Under the pieces are notes generated by a model. The model saw only the letters and a list, made by a program, of their open reading frames with translations, did no database searches and was not told where the DNA came from. 64,000 nucleotides of DNA. Origin: Bacteroidetes bacterium B1(2017) (GTDB lineage: Bacteria; Bacteroidota; Bacteroidia; UKL13-3). Of this stretch, positions 28,089 through 36,808 are shown in pieces; within the stretch, counting starts at the first letter, position 1; every line of letters starts with the position of its first letter. A program made the translations under genes and the position numbers. The stretch is taken from NCBI GenBank assembly GCA_002256395.1, contig NKJG01000007.1, positions 62,001-126,000 of the forward strand, read 5' to 3'.

Positions 28089-28976
28089 CTAGAATTTTAA
28101 TTCGCCATACATACCTAATTTCAATAAGCCATCATTTTTTACACGCACTTTTATTGCGTATACCAAATTGGCTCGCTCATCTTTGGTTTGAATGGTCTTG
28201 GGTGTAAACTCTGCCTTATTACTTATCCATTCAATAGCACCTTCGTATTCTTTGTATTCCTTTGCGTTAGAATCAATAAACACCTTCACTTTCTGCCCCA
28301 ATTTACAAGCCGCAAATTGGTCGCCCGAAACATAAGCTCTTAAAATTAAGGACTCCATATTGGCAATTTTATACAAAGGTTTTCCTGGAGAAACCATTTC
28401 AAAAGTCTCTGCATACTTTGTTAATACTGTTCCAGCAAGTGGGTTCACAATTCTGCATTTCTGTAATTGATCATCAAGCTGCGCTATTTGCACCGTTAGC
28501 GGATTGGTTTCTTCAGTTATACTAGTAGAAGAAATTCCAAGAGACGATTGCATAGCATTCACTTGCTTTCTTACAATGGCTGTTTGCGAACGAGAATCAT
28601 CTACCTGCTTTTGAGTTGCTGCATCTTTGCTAAACAAATTCTCAACACGCTTTTGCTCGCGTTCGGCCTGAACCAATTGCTCCTTTAAACTTGCCAACTG
28701 AGCAGGAATATCAGGTCTTTTGCTTAATACAGCCTTCACCTGACTTTGTAATTGTTTCTTCTTTAAAAATAATTGAAGGCTATCTATATACCCCAAATTT
28801 TGGTTCAGACTTAATAACTGCCCTTCTTCTACTGTAAATACTTTTAGTGTTCCAGCAGCCTCTGCCGAAACAATAGTTTCTACTGCCTCAAATGTTCCTG
28901 AAGCATCAAATTGGTTTTTCTTAGCGCTGCAGCTAGCTAAAAAAATGAGTGCGATAAAAATATAGTTAGTTTTCAT
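28089..28976 (-). CDS. HlyD-family periplasmic adaptor lipoprotein
   Basis: 295 residues. Lipobox LASC gives Cys18. The order is barrel-sandwich (lipoyl-like) half, a helical hairpin with heptads at about 75-150 (VKAVLSKRPDIPAQLASLKE and QAEREQKRVENLF), and the second half with ANMESLILRAYVSG. It links the inner-membrane ABC exporter to TolC. The start is the ATG at 28976 (MKTNYIFIALIFLASC); an in-frame TTG 6 bp upstream is less likely. Confidence 0.9.
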   Translation of the reverse strand: MKTNYIFIALIFLASCSAKKNQFDASGTFEAVETIVSAEAAGTLKVFTVEEGQLLSLNQNLGYIDSLQLFLKKKQLQSQVKAVLSKRPDIPAQLASLKEQLVQAEREQKRVENLFSKDAATQKQVDDSRSQTAIVRKQVNAMQSSLGISSTSITEETNPLTVQIAQLDDQLQKCRIVNPLAGTVLTKYAETFEMVSPGKPLYKIANMESLILRAYVSGDQFAACKLGQKVKVFIDSNAKEYKEYEGAIEWISNKAEFTPKTIQTKDERANLVYAIKVRVKNDGLLKLGMYGELKF

Positions 28977-28984
28977 AATCAATC

Positions 28985-30253
28985 TTAATTTCCTTTTGTT
29001 GTTTGTTGAGAATATTGAACCAATAACAATTGTATTTCGTGTGTTAATTTTGTTTGACGTGCCATGTCTTCAGCATTCACCTCGCGTATATAATCACTTG
29101 CCTGAATAACGCCATTCTCAAGCTGTGCAGAGGAGCTCTCCTTAATTTGTTTTCGTAAGTTTATAATGTCGGTATCGGTATTAAGTAAGCTTGCCAGCTT
29201 TTCCATCTCAGCATTTTGTTGCAAAATTTGAGTTGAGGTATTAAACAAAAATGTTTCTTGCTGAACCGAAACCATTTTGCGATTAAGTTCCAAAATTCCC
29301 TTTTCTTTATGCAAGGTATATAAGCCTCCAAAGTTCCAATTCAATCGAACACCGCCAACATAATAAAAGGCAAAATCATTGCTCAACATATTTAAAGCTG
29401 GTCGTCCTAAACCACCTTGGGCAAACAAATTTACTTTGGGCAAATTCTTCGCATTTAGCAAACCCTCTTGAGCACTGTACAGCTTACTCATACTCGTATA
29501 TAAAACCAATTCAGGACGCTTAATTTCATTTGCAATGGCAGCATTCCCCGGCCTTTCAAGGATTGTTTCTTCGCTTAGTTTTTTGTTTATAAACAAGCCC
29601 AACATATCTAAATAAGCCTTTTTGGAAGCTTTTAATTCAATCGTTTTTTGCTCGGTTTTTAAGAGCTCAGCATGCAAGGTATTTTCGTTACTTTTTAGGG
29701 CCGTGCCAAATTTTACCGAAGCCGATACCCGTTTTAATCCAGCTTGGATATCACTCTTTACTAATTCGGTTTGTTTTAATTGCTCTTCAAAAAGTAAAAT
29801 TCCAAAATACAATTGATTTACTTTTTCTTGAATGGCATGCAATTCCACTTCAACCTTGCTGAGGTCAATTTCTGAAGCGGCCGTTTGTACATTTTTCTGA
29901 TTTCTTATATTCCCTCCATCATACAAAGTTTGGTTGAGTTCTCCATAAACCTTGTATTGATCTTTGCTTAGAACCGTAACGCCTGGCAATGGAATGGGCA
30001 TTTTGGTTACATCAGATTGATAGGTCGCTTGTGCCAGTAATTGAAACTGGGGCAAATATCCCTTCGAAGCATTGGATAAAGAATACTCCCTAGATTGAAC
30101 AATTAAATCGTGTTGTTTAACCTGCGGGTAATTTGCACGTGCCAATTGCTGGCAGGCACTTAGGTGTAGGCTTTCTGTTTGCTGAGCCCATGTGAAAGGA
30201 ATTGCACTAGCCAAAAGTGCACACAACAAGAATGTTTTAAATAGAATTTTCAT
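28985..30253 (-). CDS. TolC-family outer-membrane efflux protein
   Basis: 422 residues, signal peptide ending at TWAQ, then the two repeated helical halves of TolC (LSACQQLARANYPQVKQHDLIV near 32, second repeat from about 235). It forms the outer-membrane exit duct of the efflux system. The stop is 8 bp before the adaptor start; it is the first structural gene after the tetR gene. Confidence 0.92.
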   Translation of the reverse strand: MKILFKTFLLCALLASAIPFTWAQQTESLHLSACQQLARANYPQVKQHDLIVQSREYSLSNASKGYLPQFQLLAQATYQSDVTKMPIPLPGVTVLSKDQYKVYGELNQTLYDGGNIRNQKNVQTAASEIDLSKVEVELHAIQEKVNQLYFGILLFEEQLKQTELVKSDIQAGLKRVSASVKFGTALKSNENTLHAELLKTEQKTIELKASKKAYLDMLGLFINKKLSEETILERPGNAAIANEIKRPELVLYTSMSKLYSAQEGLLNAKNLPKVNLFAQGGLGRPALNMLSNDFAFYYVGGVRLNWNFGGLYTLHKEKGILELNRKMVSVQQETFLFNTSTQILQQNAEMEKLASLLNTDTDIINLRKQIKESSSAQLENGVIQASDYIREVNAEDMARQTKLTHEIQLLLVQYSQQTTKGN

Positions 30254-30262
30254 TTTAGCTTT

Positions 30263-30883
30263 TTATTTTTCTAGAATTTGTTTCATCCAAATCGAAACTA
30301 ATTTTTTACGTTCAAGCAAAAGTTTCTGATATCCCTTATCATCTAAATCTCCAATAATCTTCAACATAGGTTCGGCCAAATAAGGAAACACACATAAGCC
30401 TATTAAATTCATAAAAAAATGAATTGGATGAACCTTTGCGGGACCTTCTTGTTTTATTTGCTTGAAGAAATGAGATTGTACAATTGCTTTATTAATTTGT
30501 ACGGTGCTGGCAATTTTGCCTGAGTTCTGCCGCAATTCACTTAAAATAAACATGGGCAAATCTGGATTCGTCAATAATAAACTCATATAATGCTCCACCA
30601 AGGCATCCACTTTGCCATGTAAACTTAATTCCTCATTAGATACAATTCCCTTTACTCCCTTCATAAATTGCTGCATACTTTCAAGCATTACAATTGTAAA
30701 TAGGTTGTCTTTGCTTCTAAAATAATAGTTTAATAAGGCCAAATTTATGCCCGCCTCCTCTGCTATATCTCTTGTGCGTGTAGCAGCCAGACCTTTACTC
30801 ATAAAGACCTTACGAGCCGCCGACTTTATTTTCTCCTCTGTATTCTGAGTTAATTCTTCTGCTACAATAAGCTTCTTTGCCAT
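30263..30883 (-). CDS. TetR/AcrR-family repressor of the efflux operon
   Basis: 206 residues. The N-terminal HTH (IKSAARKVFMSKGLAATRTRDIAEEAGINLALLNYYF, of which GINLALLNYYF is the recognition helix) is at about 20-57; the C-terminal ligand domain follows. The start at 30883 is preceded by AGAGGA four bases upstream, whereas the in-frame ATG at 30904 has no such site. It is the first gene of the operon and probably represses it through the palindrome at 30926-30954. Confidence 0.9.
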   Translation of the reverse strand: MAKKLIVAEELTQNTEEKIKSAARKVFMSKGLAATRTRDIAEEAGINLALLNYYFRSKDNLFTIVMLESMQQFMKGVKGIVSNEELSLHGKVDALVEHYMSLLLTNPDLPMFILSELRQNSGKIASTVQINKAIVQSHFFKQIKQEGPAKVHPIHFFMNLIGLCVFPYLAEPMLKIIGDLDDKGYQKLLLERKKLVSIWMKQILEK

Positions 30884-30925
30884 TTCCTCTAAATTGAAAT
30901 ACAAAGGAAATACAATTTCTAATAA

Positions 30926-30954
30926 TTAAACAAGCTTTTTAATCATTTGTTTAA
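30926..30954. promoter_or_regulatory. candidate TetR operator
   Basis: A perfect 8-bp inverted repeat, TTAAACAA / TTGTTTAA, with a 13-bp spacer, lies between the divergent tetR and fluC genes, 43 bp upstream of the tetR start. The position fits autoregulation of the efflux operon. No binding data; inferred from symmetry and place. Confidence 0.45.
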
Positions 30955-31035
30955 ATATGTTGATTAAAATCAGGTTTTAAAAGATGTAAATGGATTTGTT
31001 GAGGTAAAATAGAGAGTATTTTTTAACTTGCCACC

Positions 31036-31407
31036 ATGAACCAAATTCTATGGATTGCTCTAGGTGGAGCTATTGGCGCGGTGCTCAGGTATACTTTGGC
31101 CTTGGGTATTACAAGCTTTTGGCCTATTGAGTATCCTATTCCTACTCTACTAGTAAACTTATTAGGCTGCTTTGCTATTGGAGCTGTTTATGCGGCATTT
31201 GCCACACACGCAAATTTCCAGGAAACCCTACGCCCCTTCTTAATAATTGGCGTTTTAGGTGGATTTACAACCTTTTCTAGTTTTGCCATGGAATCGGTAG
31301 AATTATTAAAATCATCACAACATTTAAAGGCATTTAGCTATATAGCACTTAGTAATTTTATTGGCATTCTGGCCGCATATATGGGATTTAAACTTTTTAC
31401 AATATGA
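31036..31407 (+). CDS. fluC: fluoride channel FluC (CrcB)
   Basis: 123 residues, four membrane helices. The diagnostic GGFTTFSSFAMES (about 75-87) holds the phenylalanine box and the polar track of fluoride channels, and GGAIGAVLRY is at the N terminus. It works as an antiparallel dimer and exports fluoride. It overlaps rsgA by ATGA. No fluoride riboswitch is evident upstream. Confidence 0.93.
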   Translation: MNQILWIALGGAIGAVLRYTLALGITSFWPIEYPIPTLLVNLLGCFAIGAVYAAFATHANFQETLRPFLIIGVLGGFTTFSSFAMESVELLKSSQHLKAFSYIALSNFIGILAAYMGFKLFTI

Positions 31408-32324
31408 ACGGCACAGTAATAAAATCTACTGGTAGCTGGTATATGGTTCGAACCCAAGAAGGAGCCATACATTCATGTAGACTAAAAGGGAAATTTAGAT
31501 TAAGCGGAATTAAGCATACTAACCCTGTAACCGTTGGTGATAAAGTAGAGTTTGAGCTCGAACCAGAATCAAAAAATGGGGTAATCTTTACTATTCACGA
31601 TCGCAAAAATTATATCATTAGAAAGGCTAATAACCTCTCTAAACAAACACATATAATAGCAAGCAACCTCGACCAAAGTTTGCTTATCGTTACGTTAGCT
31701 TTTCCTAAAACATCTCTTGGTTTTATCGATCGTTTTTTAGCTACCTCGGAAGCCTACCATATACCCGCCATTTTAGTGTTTAATAAATGCGATTTAATGA
31801 GCGATGGCTTTGAAGAAATAGTGAATGAAACCATTGAATTATATGAACGTATAGGGTATAAATGCCTTAAAACTTCTACCCTTACTGGCCAAGGTATGGA
31901 CGATTTAAAGCTTCTTCTAAAAGACAAAACATCTTTATTAAGTGGGCATTCTGGAGTAGGTAAATCAACCTTACTTAATTTTATTGAGCCCGGTTTGAAC
32001 CTAAAAACGAAACATATTTCTAACTACTCCCATAAAGGTCAGCACACTACCACCTTTGCCGAAATGCATCCCTTAAATTTTGGAGGCTATATTATAGATA
32101 CGCCAGGCATTAGAGAATTTGGTTTAGTAGATTTTAATGATGCCGAGGTAAGTCATTATTTTAAAGAAATGCAACCTTATATTGGCACCTGCAAATTTAA
32201 TAACTGCAAACATATCAACGAACCAAACTGCGCCGTGCAGGCCGCTGTAGCAGAGGGAAATATTAGCGAAGAACGCTTTAGCAGTTACCTCAGCATTATG
32301 AGCCACGAAGATATTTACGAATAA
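31404..32324 (+). CDS. rsgA: small ribosomal subunit biogenesis GTPase RsgA
   Basis: 306 residues. An N-terminal OB fold is followed by a circularly permuted GTPase: G4 NKCD at about 127, G1 GHSGVGKST at about 181 and G3 DTPGIREFG at about 232. The C-terminal zinc site is CKFNNCKHINEPNC. RsgA assists 30S maturation. It is translationally coupled to fluC upstream and followed 11 bp later by dtd. Confidence 0.96.
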   Translation: MNGTVIKSTGSWYMVRTQEGAIHSCRLKGKFRLSGIKHTNPVTVGDKVEFELEPESKNGVIFTIHDRKNYIIRKANNLSKQTHIIASNLDQSLLIVTLAFPKTSLGFIDRFLATSEAYHIPAILVFNKCDLMSDGFEEIVNETIELYERIGYKCLKTSTLTGQGMDDLKLLLKDKTSLLSGHSGVGKSTLLNFIEPGLNLKTKHISNYSHKGQHTTTFAEMHPLNFGGYIIDTPGIREFGLVDFNDAEVSHYFKEMQPYIGTCKFNNCKHINEPNCAVQAAVAEGNISEERFSSYLSIMSHEDIYE

Positions 32325-32335
32325 ACGTTAAAACC

Positions 32336-32788
32336 ATGCGAGTCCTTATACAAAGAGTTAGTCAAGCATCTGTGAGTATATCTGGAGAAGTAGTAGGCTC
32401 GATCCAAAAGGGCTTATTGGTTTTAGTTGGCATAGAAGACTTGGATGCCAAAGAAGACATTGATTGGCTATCCAACAAATTAGTTAACCTGAGAATCTTT
32501 AGCGACGAAAATGGTTTAATGAATTTAAGCTTAAAAGATATAGATGGGCAACTTTTAGTAATTAGTCAGTTTACCCTACATGCCGATACCAAGAAAGGAA
32601 ATAGGCCTTCCTATATCAAAGCAGCAAGGCCAGAAAAAGCTATTCCATTATACGAAGCATTTAAAGAACAACTTGCAACAGACTTAGGAAAACCTATTGA
32701 AAGTGGCCGCTTTGGAGCAGATATGCAAGTAAGTTTAATTAACGATGGACCTGTAACCATTTGGATTGATACAAAATACAAATCATGA
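32336..32788 (+). CDS. dtd: D-aminoacyl-tRNA deacylase
   Basis: 150 residues, normal length. The two active-site motifs are ISQFTLHAD (near 80) and the cross-subunit Gly-cisPro motif in INDGPVTIWIDT near 140. It hydrolyses D-amino acids mischarged on tRNA. The stop overlaps the start of the pyrophosphohydrolase gene (ATGA). Confidence 0.96.
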   Translation: MRVLIQRVSQASVSISGEVVGSIQKGLLVLVGIEDLDAKEDIDWLSNKLVNLRIFSDENGLMNLSLKDIDGQLLVISQFTLHADTKKGNRPSYIKAARPEKAIPLYEAFKEQLATDLGKPIESGRFGADMQVSLINDGPVTIWIDTKYKS

Positions 32789-33117
32789 GTTTAACACTAG
32801 AACAAGCACAAGAACAAGTTGATCAATGGATTAAAACCATAGGTGTAAGATACTTTAATGAGCTTACCAACACGGCCATATTAATGGAAGAAGTAGGAGA
32901 AGTAGCCCGCATAATGGCTAGAAAATACGGTGAACAATCGTTTAAAAAATCAGACGAAGAGGTTGACTTAGGCGACGAAATGGCCGATGTACTTTGGGTG
33001 CTTATTTGTTTAGCCAACCAAACAGGCATAAACCTAACAGAAGCCTTTGAACGCAATATGGAAAAGAAAACCAAAAGAGATTTTGAGAGACATAAGGAAA
33101 ATGAGAAATTAACTTAG
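32785..33117 (+). CDS. MazG-like nucleotide pyrophosphohydrolase
   Basis: 110 residues with the metal-binding pattern of the all-alpha NTP-PPase family: EEVGEVARI near 32 and EVDLGDEMADVLWVL near 54. It is a single-domain, short MazG type that removes pyrophosphate from noncanonical or surplus (d)NTPs in the cytosol. Coupled by overlap to dtd. Substrate not known. Confidence 0.9.
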   Translation: MSLTLEQAQEQVDQWIKTIGVRYFNELTNTAILMEEVGEVARIMARKYGEQSFKKSDEEVDLGDEMADVLWVLICLANQTGINLTEAFERNMEKKTKRDFERHKENEKLT

Positions 33118-33134
33118 GAATACCATTTCAAGGA

Positions 33135-33716
33135 ATGCAAAAAATTGCTTTCATATTACCACTATTCATTACAATGTTTCTGCTGCCATCCTGCGGAACC
33201 ATTCATTGCACAGATGACAATAACGTTTATACGTATATAGACCCTTCTGATTTATTGAAACAACCCTATCAAGGAAATCCTGTCATTCATTTTTATGGAA
33301 ATAGTGGACATGAATTAATTTTTAATTCGCAAAATGAACAAAAAGAATATAATAAGGTTGATGGTGGTGGAGACCCAGATTGCCCAATAATATATTATGA
33401 CGAGAGAATAATCAGGAACTTAGAATTAGAAAACCAAACGCCCGAAAAATACTCCTCTTGGTGGTCGATTACTTATCTAAAAGATCGCAGCTACTTAAAA
33501 TCGAACAAGTATAGAATTGCTTTATTACTTAAAGGAAAGTATTATTTCGACACCCAATTTTATGAAGACATGGCTTATCGTGATTCGGTATTTATTGCCG
33601 GAGAATGGTTAAAAGCGCATCAGTTTAAAGATAAAAACAATTCCTTTACTTGGACAGCCAAATATGGCATAAGTACTTTTACAGTAGATAGTGAAGAATT
33701 TGTATTGATTCCCTAG
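33135..33716 (+). CDS. hypothetical lipoprotein
   Basis: 193 residues. The signal ends in a lipobox LPSC with Cys20. The mature part has several WW/Y-rich beta segments (SSWWSITYL, YYFDTQFYEDM) and cysteines at CTDDNN and DCPIIYY that may form a disulfide. I do not recognise a family. AAGGA just before the ATG is one of the few Shine-Dalgarno-like sites in the window. The 3' end faces the SRP RNA gene. Confidence 0.7.
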   Translation: MQKIAFILPLFITMFLLPSCGTIHCTDDNNVYTYIDPSDLLKQPYQGNPVIHFYGNSGHELIFNSQNEQKEYNKVDGGGDPDCPIIYYDERIIRNLELENQTPEKYSSWWSITYLKDRSYLKSNKYRIALLLKGKYYFDTQFYEDMAYRDSVFIAGEWLKAHQFKDKNNSFTWTAKYGISTFTVDSEEFVLIP

Positions 33717-33730
33717 ACTCAAAAGGGCAT

Positions 33731-33832
33731 AAAAAAAGGGCAAGCTTACTGCATCGCACTGCTACAACCTCACGCCCTTGCTCCATTCCTGACCTGGGGG
33801 ATTAGAGGGAGCTAGTCGTACAGGGCTCACCC
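33731..33832 (-). ncRNA. ffs: signal recognition particle RNA (4.5S type)
   Basis: Read on the reverse strand, the domain IV hairpin is CAGG-TCA-GGAA-TGG-AGCA: the GGAA tetraloop (plus positions 33786-33789), the closing helix, and the CAGG/AGCA asymmetric loop that binds Ffh. The ends pair as GGGTGAGC with GCTTGCCC, followed by a T-run at 33737-33731. About 102 nt, a usual bacterial small SRP RNA. The 5' end is set from the promoter (six bases after the -7 element). Confidence 0.92.
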
Positions 33833-33837
33833 GAGCG

Positions 33838-33868
33838 CAAAAGTACATAAATCTTTGGTTCATGCAAA
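33838..33868 (-). promoter_or_regulatory. promoter of the SRP RNA
   Basis: On the reverse strand, TTTG (33868-33865), 19 bp, TACTTTTG (33845-33838). This is an exact match to the Bacteroidota -33/-7 consensus TTTG and TAnnTTTG with its usual spacing. It predicts a start at about 33832, the first base of the RNA's closing stem. Confidence 0.8.
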
Positions 33869-33926
33869 CTATTCAATTTAAAATAGCAATTTTACCTAGT
33901 TTTGAGCCAATTAAACTTAATTAATT

Positions 33927-34979
33927 ATGAGAAGTATTGCAGGCAAGTTTCTATTTCTAACTTTTATATTTAGCCTGAGTGCCAATACTTGGGCACAGGA
34001 GGCTCCAAATAGAAAAACCATACAAGTATATGTAAGCAAACTTGAAGAAAGCAGCGCCAAACTAAATCAGTTTATTAAGCAAAATCAAGGCATTGTTTCA
34101 AACACAGATTACAGCACCGCTAAATATTATTGCGAATTTTTTATCCCACTAAATTACTTACAAAGCATAGACTCGCTTGCTGATAAAATTGGATACATTA
34201 CACAAAACACTTTTAATACCGAAAATTATAATCAAAAAATAAAGGAACGCGAAAACAAAATTGAACAGTTAAAATTTGAGAATGAAATTTATACTAAACA
34301 ACTAAAAGATACAGCCCTTATTTTACCTTATTCTGGTAGAAATAGCCAGAACACATATAGCAAAATTTCAAACAACCTACTTAGCATTGCAAGCCTCGAA
34401 GTAGAAGCCAATCAATTTAGGCAGAATGCCAATGATAGCCTATGTTTGGTTAGGTTTACTATTAACGACGAGCTAAGCACTCCCAATAATTCTCGCGTCT
34501 CATTTGTAAATATGCCTGGCCTTGAATATGGTATTTTAAAAACAGAGAATCCAACATTTGGAACCAGCTCTAACCTATACCAAAGTGTAAGTGTAAAGTA
34601 TATGTTTACAAGAGGAAAAAGTTATTTTAATTTAGGCGTTTACAAAGCCTTAGATAATAATATAACAGACACTTCTCGCATCAATGAAATGTTTCTTATT
34701 AATTTTGGGCAAGACTTTTACCCACGCAATTTTGGGAGAGGAAAACGCAAGTATTTAAACCTTTATACAGGTTATCAAATTGGAGGATTTATCACAAATC
34801 AAAACAATAATAAGAACAGTCAGTTTGTACCAAATGCTAATCTTAGTATGGGATTAGAATTACTTAAAACAAAACATGTTTTAATTGACAATAAAGTAAG
34901 TTACTTCCTACCTTTAAATGAGCTGAACCGAGATATGCGAGGAATACTCTACCAGGCTTCCTTTAATTTTGTGTTTTAA
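33927..34979 (+). CDS. DUF4349-like N-terminal domain joined to a beta-barrel-like C terminus
   Basis: 350 residues with a signal peptide ending TWAQ. Residues 30-165 resemble DUF4349: VYVSKLEESSAKLNQFIKQ, then YYCEFFIPLNYLQSIDSLA, then a coiled-coil (IKERENKIEQLKFENEIYTK). Residues 190-350 look like outer-membrane strands ending in an aromatic residue (SFNFVF). The combination is not one I recognise. It may be an outer-membrane counterpart of the DUF4349 lipoprotein at 14889. Domain calls are from pattern only. Confidence 0.65.
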   Translation: MRSIAGKFLFLTFIFSLSANTWAQEAPNRKTIQVYVSKLEESSAKLNQFIKQNQGIVSNTDYSTAKYYCEFFIPLNYLQSIDSLADKIGYITQNTFNTENYNQKIKERENKIEQLKFENEIYTKQLKDTALILPYSGRNSQNTYSKISNNLLSIASLEVEANQFRQNANDSLCLVRFTINDELSTPNNSRVSFVNMPGLEYGILKTENPTFGTSSNLYQSVSVKYMFTRGKSYFNLGVYKALDNNITDTSRINEMFLINFGQDFYPRNFGRGKRKYLNLYTGYQIGGFITNQNNNKNSQFVPNANLSMGLELLKTKHVLIDNKVSYFLPLNELNRDMRGILYQASFNFVF

Positions 34980-35174
34980 TTAGGTTCAGTAAGCACCATT
35001 CATAAAACCTTAGTCGATGGAAAATGAGGCATTTACGCAAATATCCACAAATGCCCTAAAGCCATAATCTCCTATTTGCTATTCCTGTTCGATTCTGTAT
35101 CATTGCAATACAAAACGGCTGTGTGCAATTGGATAAAAGCCAATAGCCAAAGACCAACAGCCAAAAGCAATAAT

Positions 35175-36794
35175 ATGAATAACTTAGTTACCGAACTTCA
35201 CCAACGTTTAGAAAAAATAGCCCAAGGTGGCGGCGCAAAAGCAGCAGCCAAACAAAAAGAAAAAGGCAAAATGTTAGCACGTGAACGTGTTGCCTACCTC
35301 TTGGATAAAGATAAACCACAGCTAGAAATTGGTGCCATTGCCGGTTATGAAATGTATGCCGAACATGGTGGCTGCCCAGGTGGTGGAGTTGTAGTTGTAA
35401 TGGGATATGTAAGCGGAAGACAATGTATTGTGGTAGCAAATGATGCAACCGTAAAAGCTGGAGCTTGGTTCCCTATTACTGGTAAGAAAAACTTAAGAGC
35501 TCAAGAAATTTCCATCGAGAATAAATTGCCTATCATATATTTAGTTGATAGCGCAGGTGTGTATTTGCCTATGCAAGACGAAATTTTTCCGGACAAAGAA
35601 CACTTTGGAAGAATTTTTAGAAACAATGCCGTCATGAGTAGTATGGGAATTACCCAAATTGCGGCTGTTATGGGCTCTTGTGTGGCTGGCGGAGCCTACC
35701 TTCCTATAATGAGTGATGAAGCCATGATAGTTGATAAAACTGGCTCTATTTTCCTCGCTGGCTCATACCTTGTTAAAGCTGCCATTGGCGAAGATATAGA
35801 TAATGAAACTTTAGGTGGTGCTTCTACACATTGCGAGATTAGTGGAGTTACCGATTATAAATTTGAAAACGATGCAGCTTGCCTAGATAGAATTAAACGC
35901 ATCTTTGATAAAATTGGTGATTTTGAAAAGGCGGGCTTTAATAGGGTTGAACCTATTGCTCCAAAAAAATCAATGGATGATGTATATGAAGCAGTAGCCA
36001 ATTTTAGCAAGCCTTTTGATGTAATGGAAATTATTGAACGCATTGTAGATGCAGATAGTTTCGACCCTTACAAGGACCTTTATGGCAAAACTATTATTTG
36101 TGGCTATGCACGTGTAAATGGCTGGGCTGTTGGTATAGTAGCCAATAACCGTTTGGTGGTAAAAGCAAAAAAGCCTAAACAAAGCGCCAGCGACAATCCA
36201 GTAGAAATGCAAATAGGTGGCGTAATTTATAGCGATAGTGCTGATAAAGCAGCTCACTTTATTATGAATTGCAATCAAAAGAAAATACCATTAGTTTTCT
36301 TACAAGACGTTACCGGCTTTATGGTTGGTTCGAGAAGCGAACATGGCGGAATTATTAAAGATGGCGCCAAATTAGTGAACGCTCAGGCCAATTCAGTGGT
36401 TCCAAAATTTACCATTATTACAGGCAACAGTTATGGCGCAGGTAATTATGCAATGTGTGGTAAAGCCTACGACCCTAGATTAATTGCCGCTTGGCCAAAC
36501 GCAAAAATTGCCGTTATGGGTGGAGCACAGGCAGCTAAAGTTTTATTGCAAATTGAAGAAGCAAGCTTAAAAGCAAAAGGTGAGGAAATTGATGAAGTAA
36601 AACATAAAGCTTTATTGGATCAAATAACCGAACGATACGACCGTCAAACAAGTCCGTATTACGCAGCCGCACGACTTTGGGTAGATGCGATTATTGACCC
36701 TAAAGAAACGCGAAATTGGATAAGCATGGGCATTGAAGCAGCTAACCACGCTCCAATAACAAAAGAGTTCAGACCTGGAGTAATTAGAGCTTAA
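35175..36794 (+). CDS. acyl-CoA carboxylase beta subunit (carboxyltransferase)
   Basis: 539 residues. The crotonase-like carboxyltransferase halves show GAIAGYEMYAEHGGCPGGG, an oxyanion-forming MGSCVAGGAYLP near 200, and in the second half SYGAGNYAMCGKAYDPR near 425. It transfers carboxyl from biotin to propionyl-, methylcrotonyl- or another acyl-CoA. The acyl specificity cannot be read. The start is MNNLVTEL at 35175; the upstream in-frame ATG at 35076 adds low-complexity residues from an AGCCAA-rich noncoding stretch. No biotin carboxylase gene is adjacent. Confidence 0.9.
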   Translation: MNNLVTELHQRLEKIAQGGGAKAAAKQKEKGKMLARERVAYLLDKDKPQLEIGAIAGYEMYAEHGGCPGGGVVVVMGYVSGRQCIVVANDATVKAGAWFPITGKKNLRAQEISIENKLPIIYLVDSAGVYLPMQDEIFPDKEHFGRIFRNNAVMSSMGITQIAAVMGSCVAGGAYLPIMSDEAMIVDKTGSIFLAGSYLVKAAIGEDIDNETLGGASTHCEISGVTDYKFENDAACLDRIKRIFDKIGDFEKAGFNRVEPIAPKKSMDDVYEAVANFSKPFDVMEIIERIVDADSFDPYKDLYGKTIICGYARVNGWAVGIVANNRLVVKAKKPKQSASDNPVEMQIGGVIYSDSADKAAHFIMNCNQKKIPLVFLQDVTGFMVGSRSEHGGIIKDGAKLVNAQANSVVPKFTIITGNSYGAGNYAMCGKAYDPRLIAAWPNAKIAVMGGAQAAKVLLQIEEASLKAKGEEIDEVKHKALLDQITERYDRQTSPYYAAARLWVDAIIDPKETRNWISMGIEAANHAPITKEFRPGVIRA

Positions 36795-36808
36795 TCGTTT
36801 CCGTTCTT

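Noticed and set aside
30955..31035. Fluoride riboswitch upstream of fluC
   Set aside because: I looked for the conserved GGNGAUGG and the pseudoknot partner and found neither.
35076..35174. N-terminal extension of the carboxylase beta subunit
   Set aside because: The added residues come from an AGCCAA-rich low-complexity stretch, and the family starts at MNNLVTEL.
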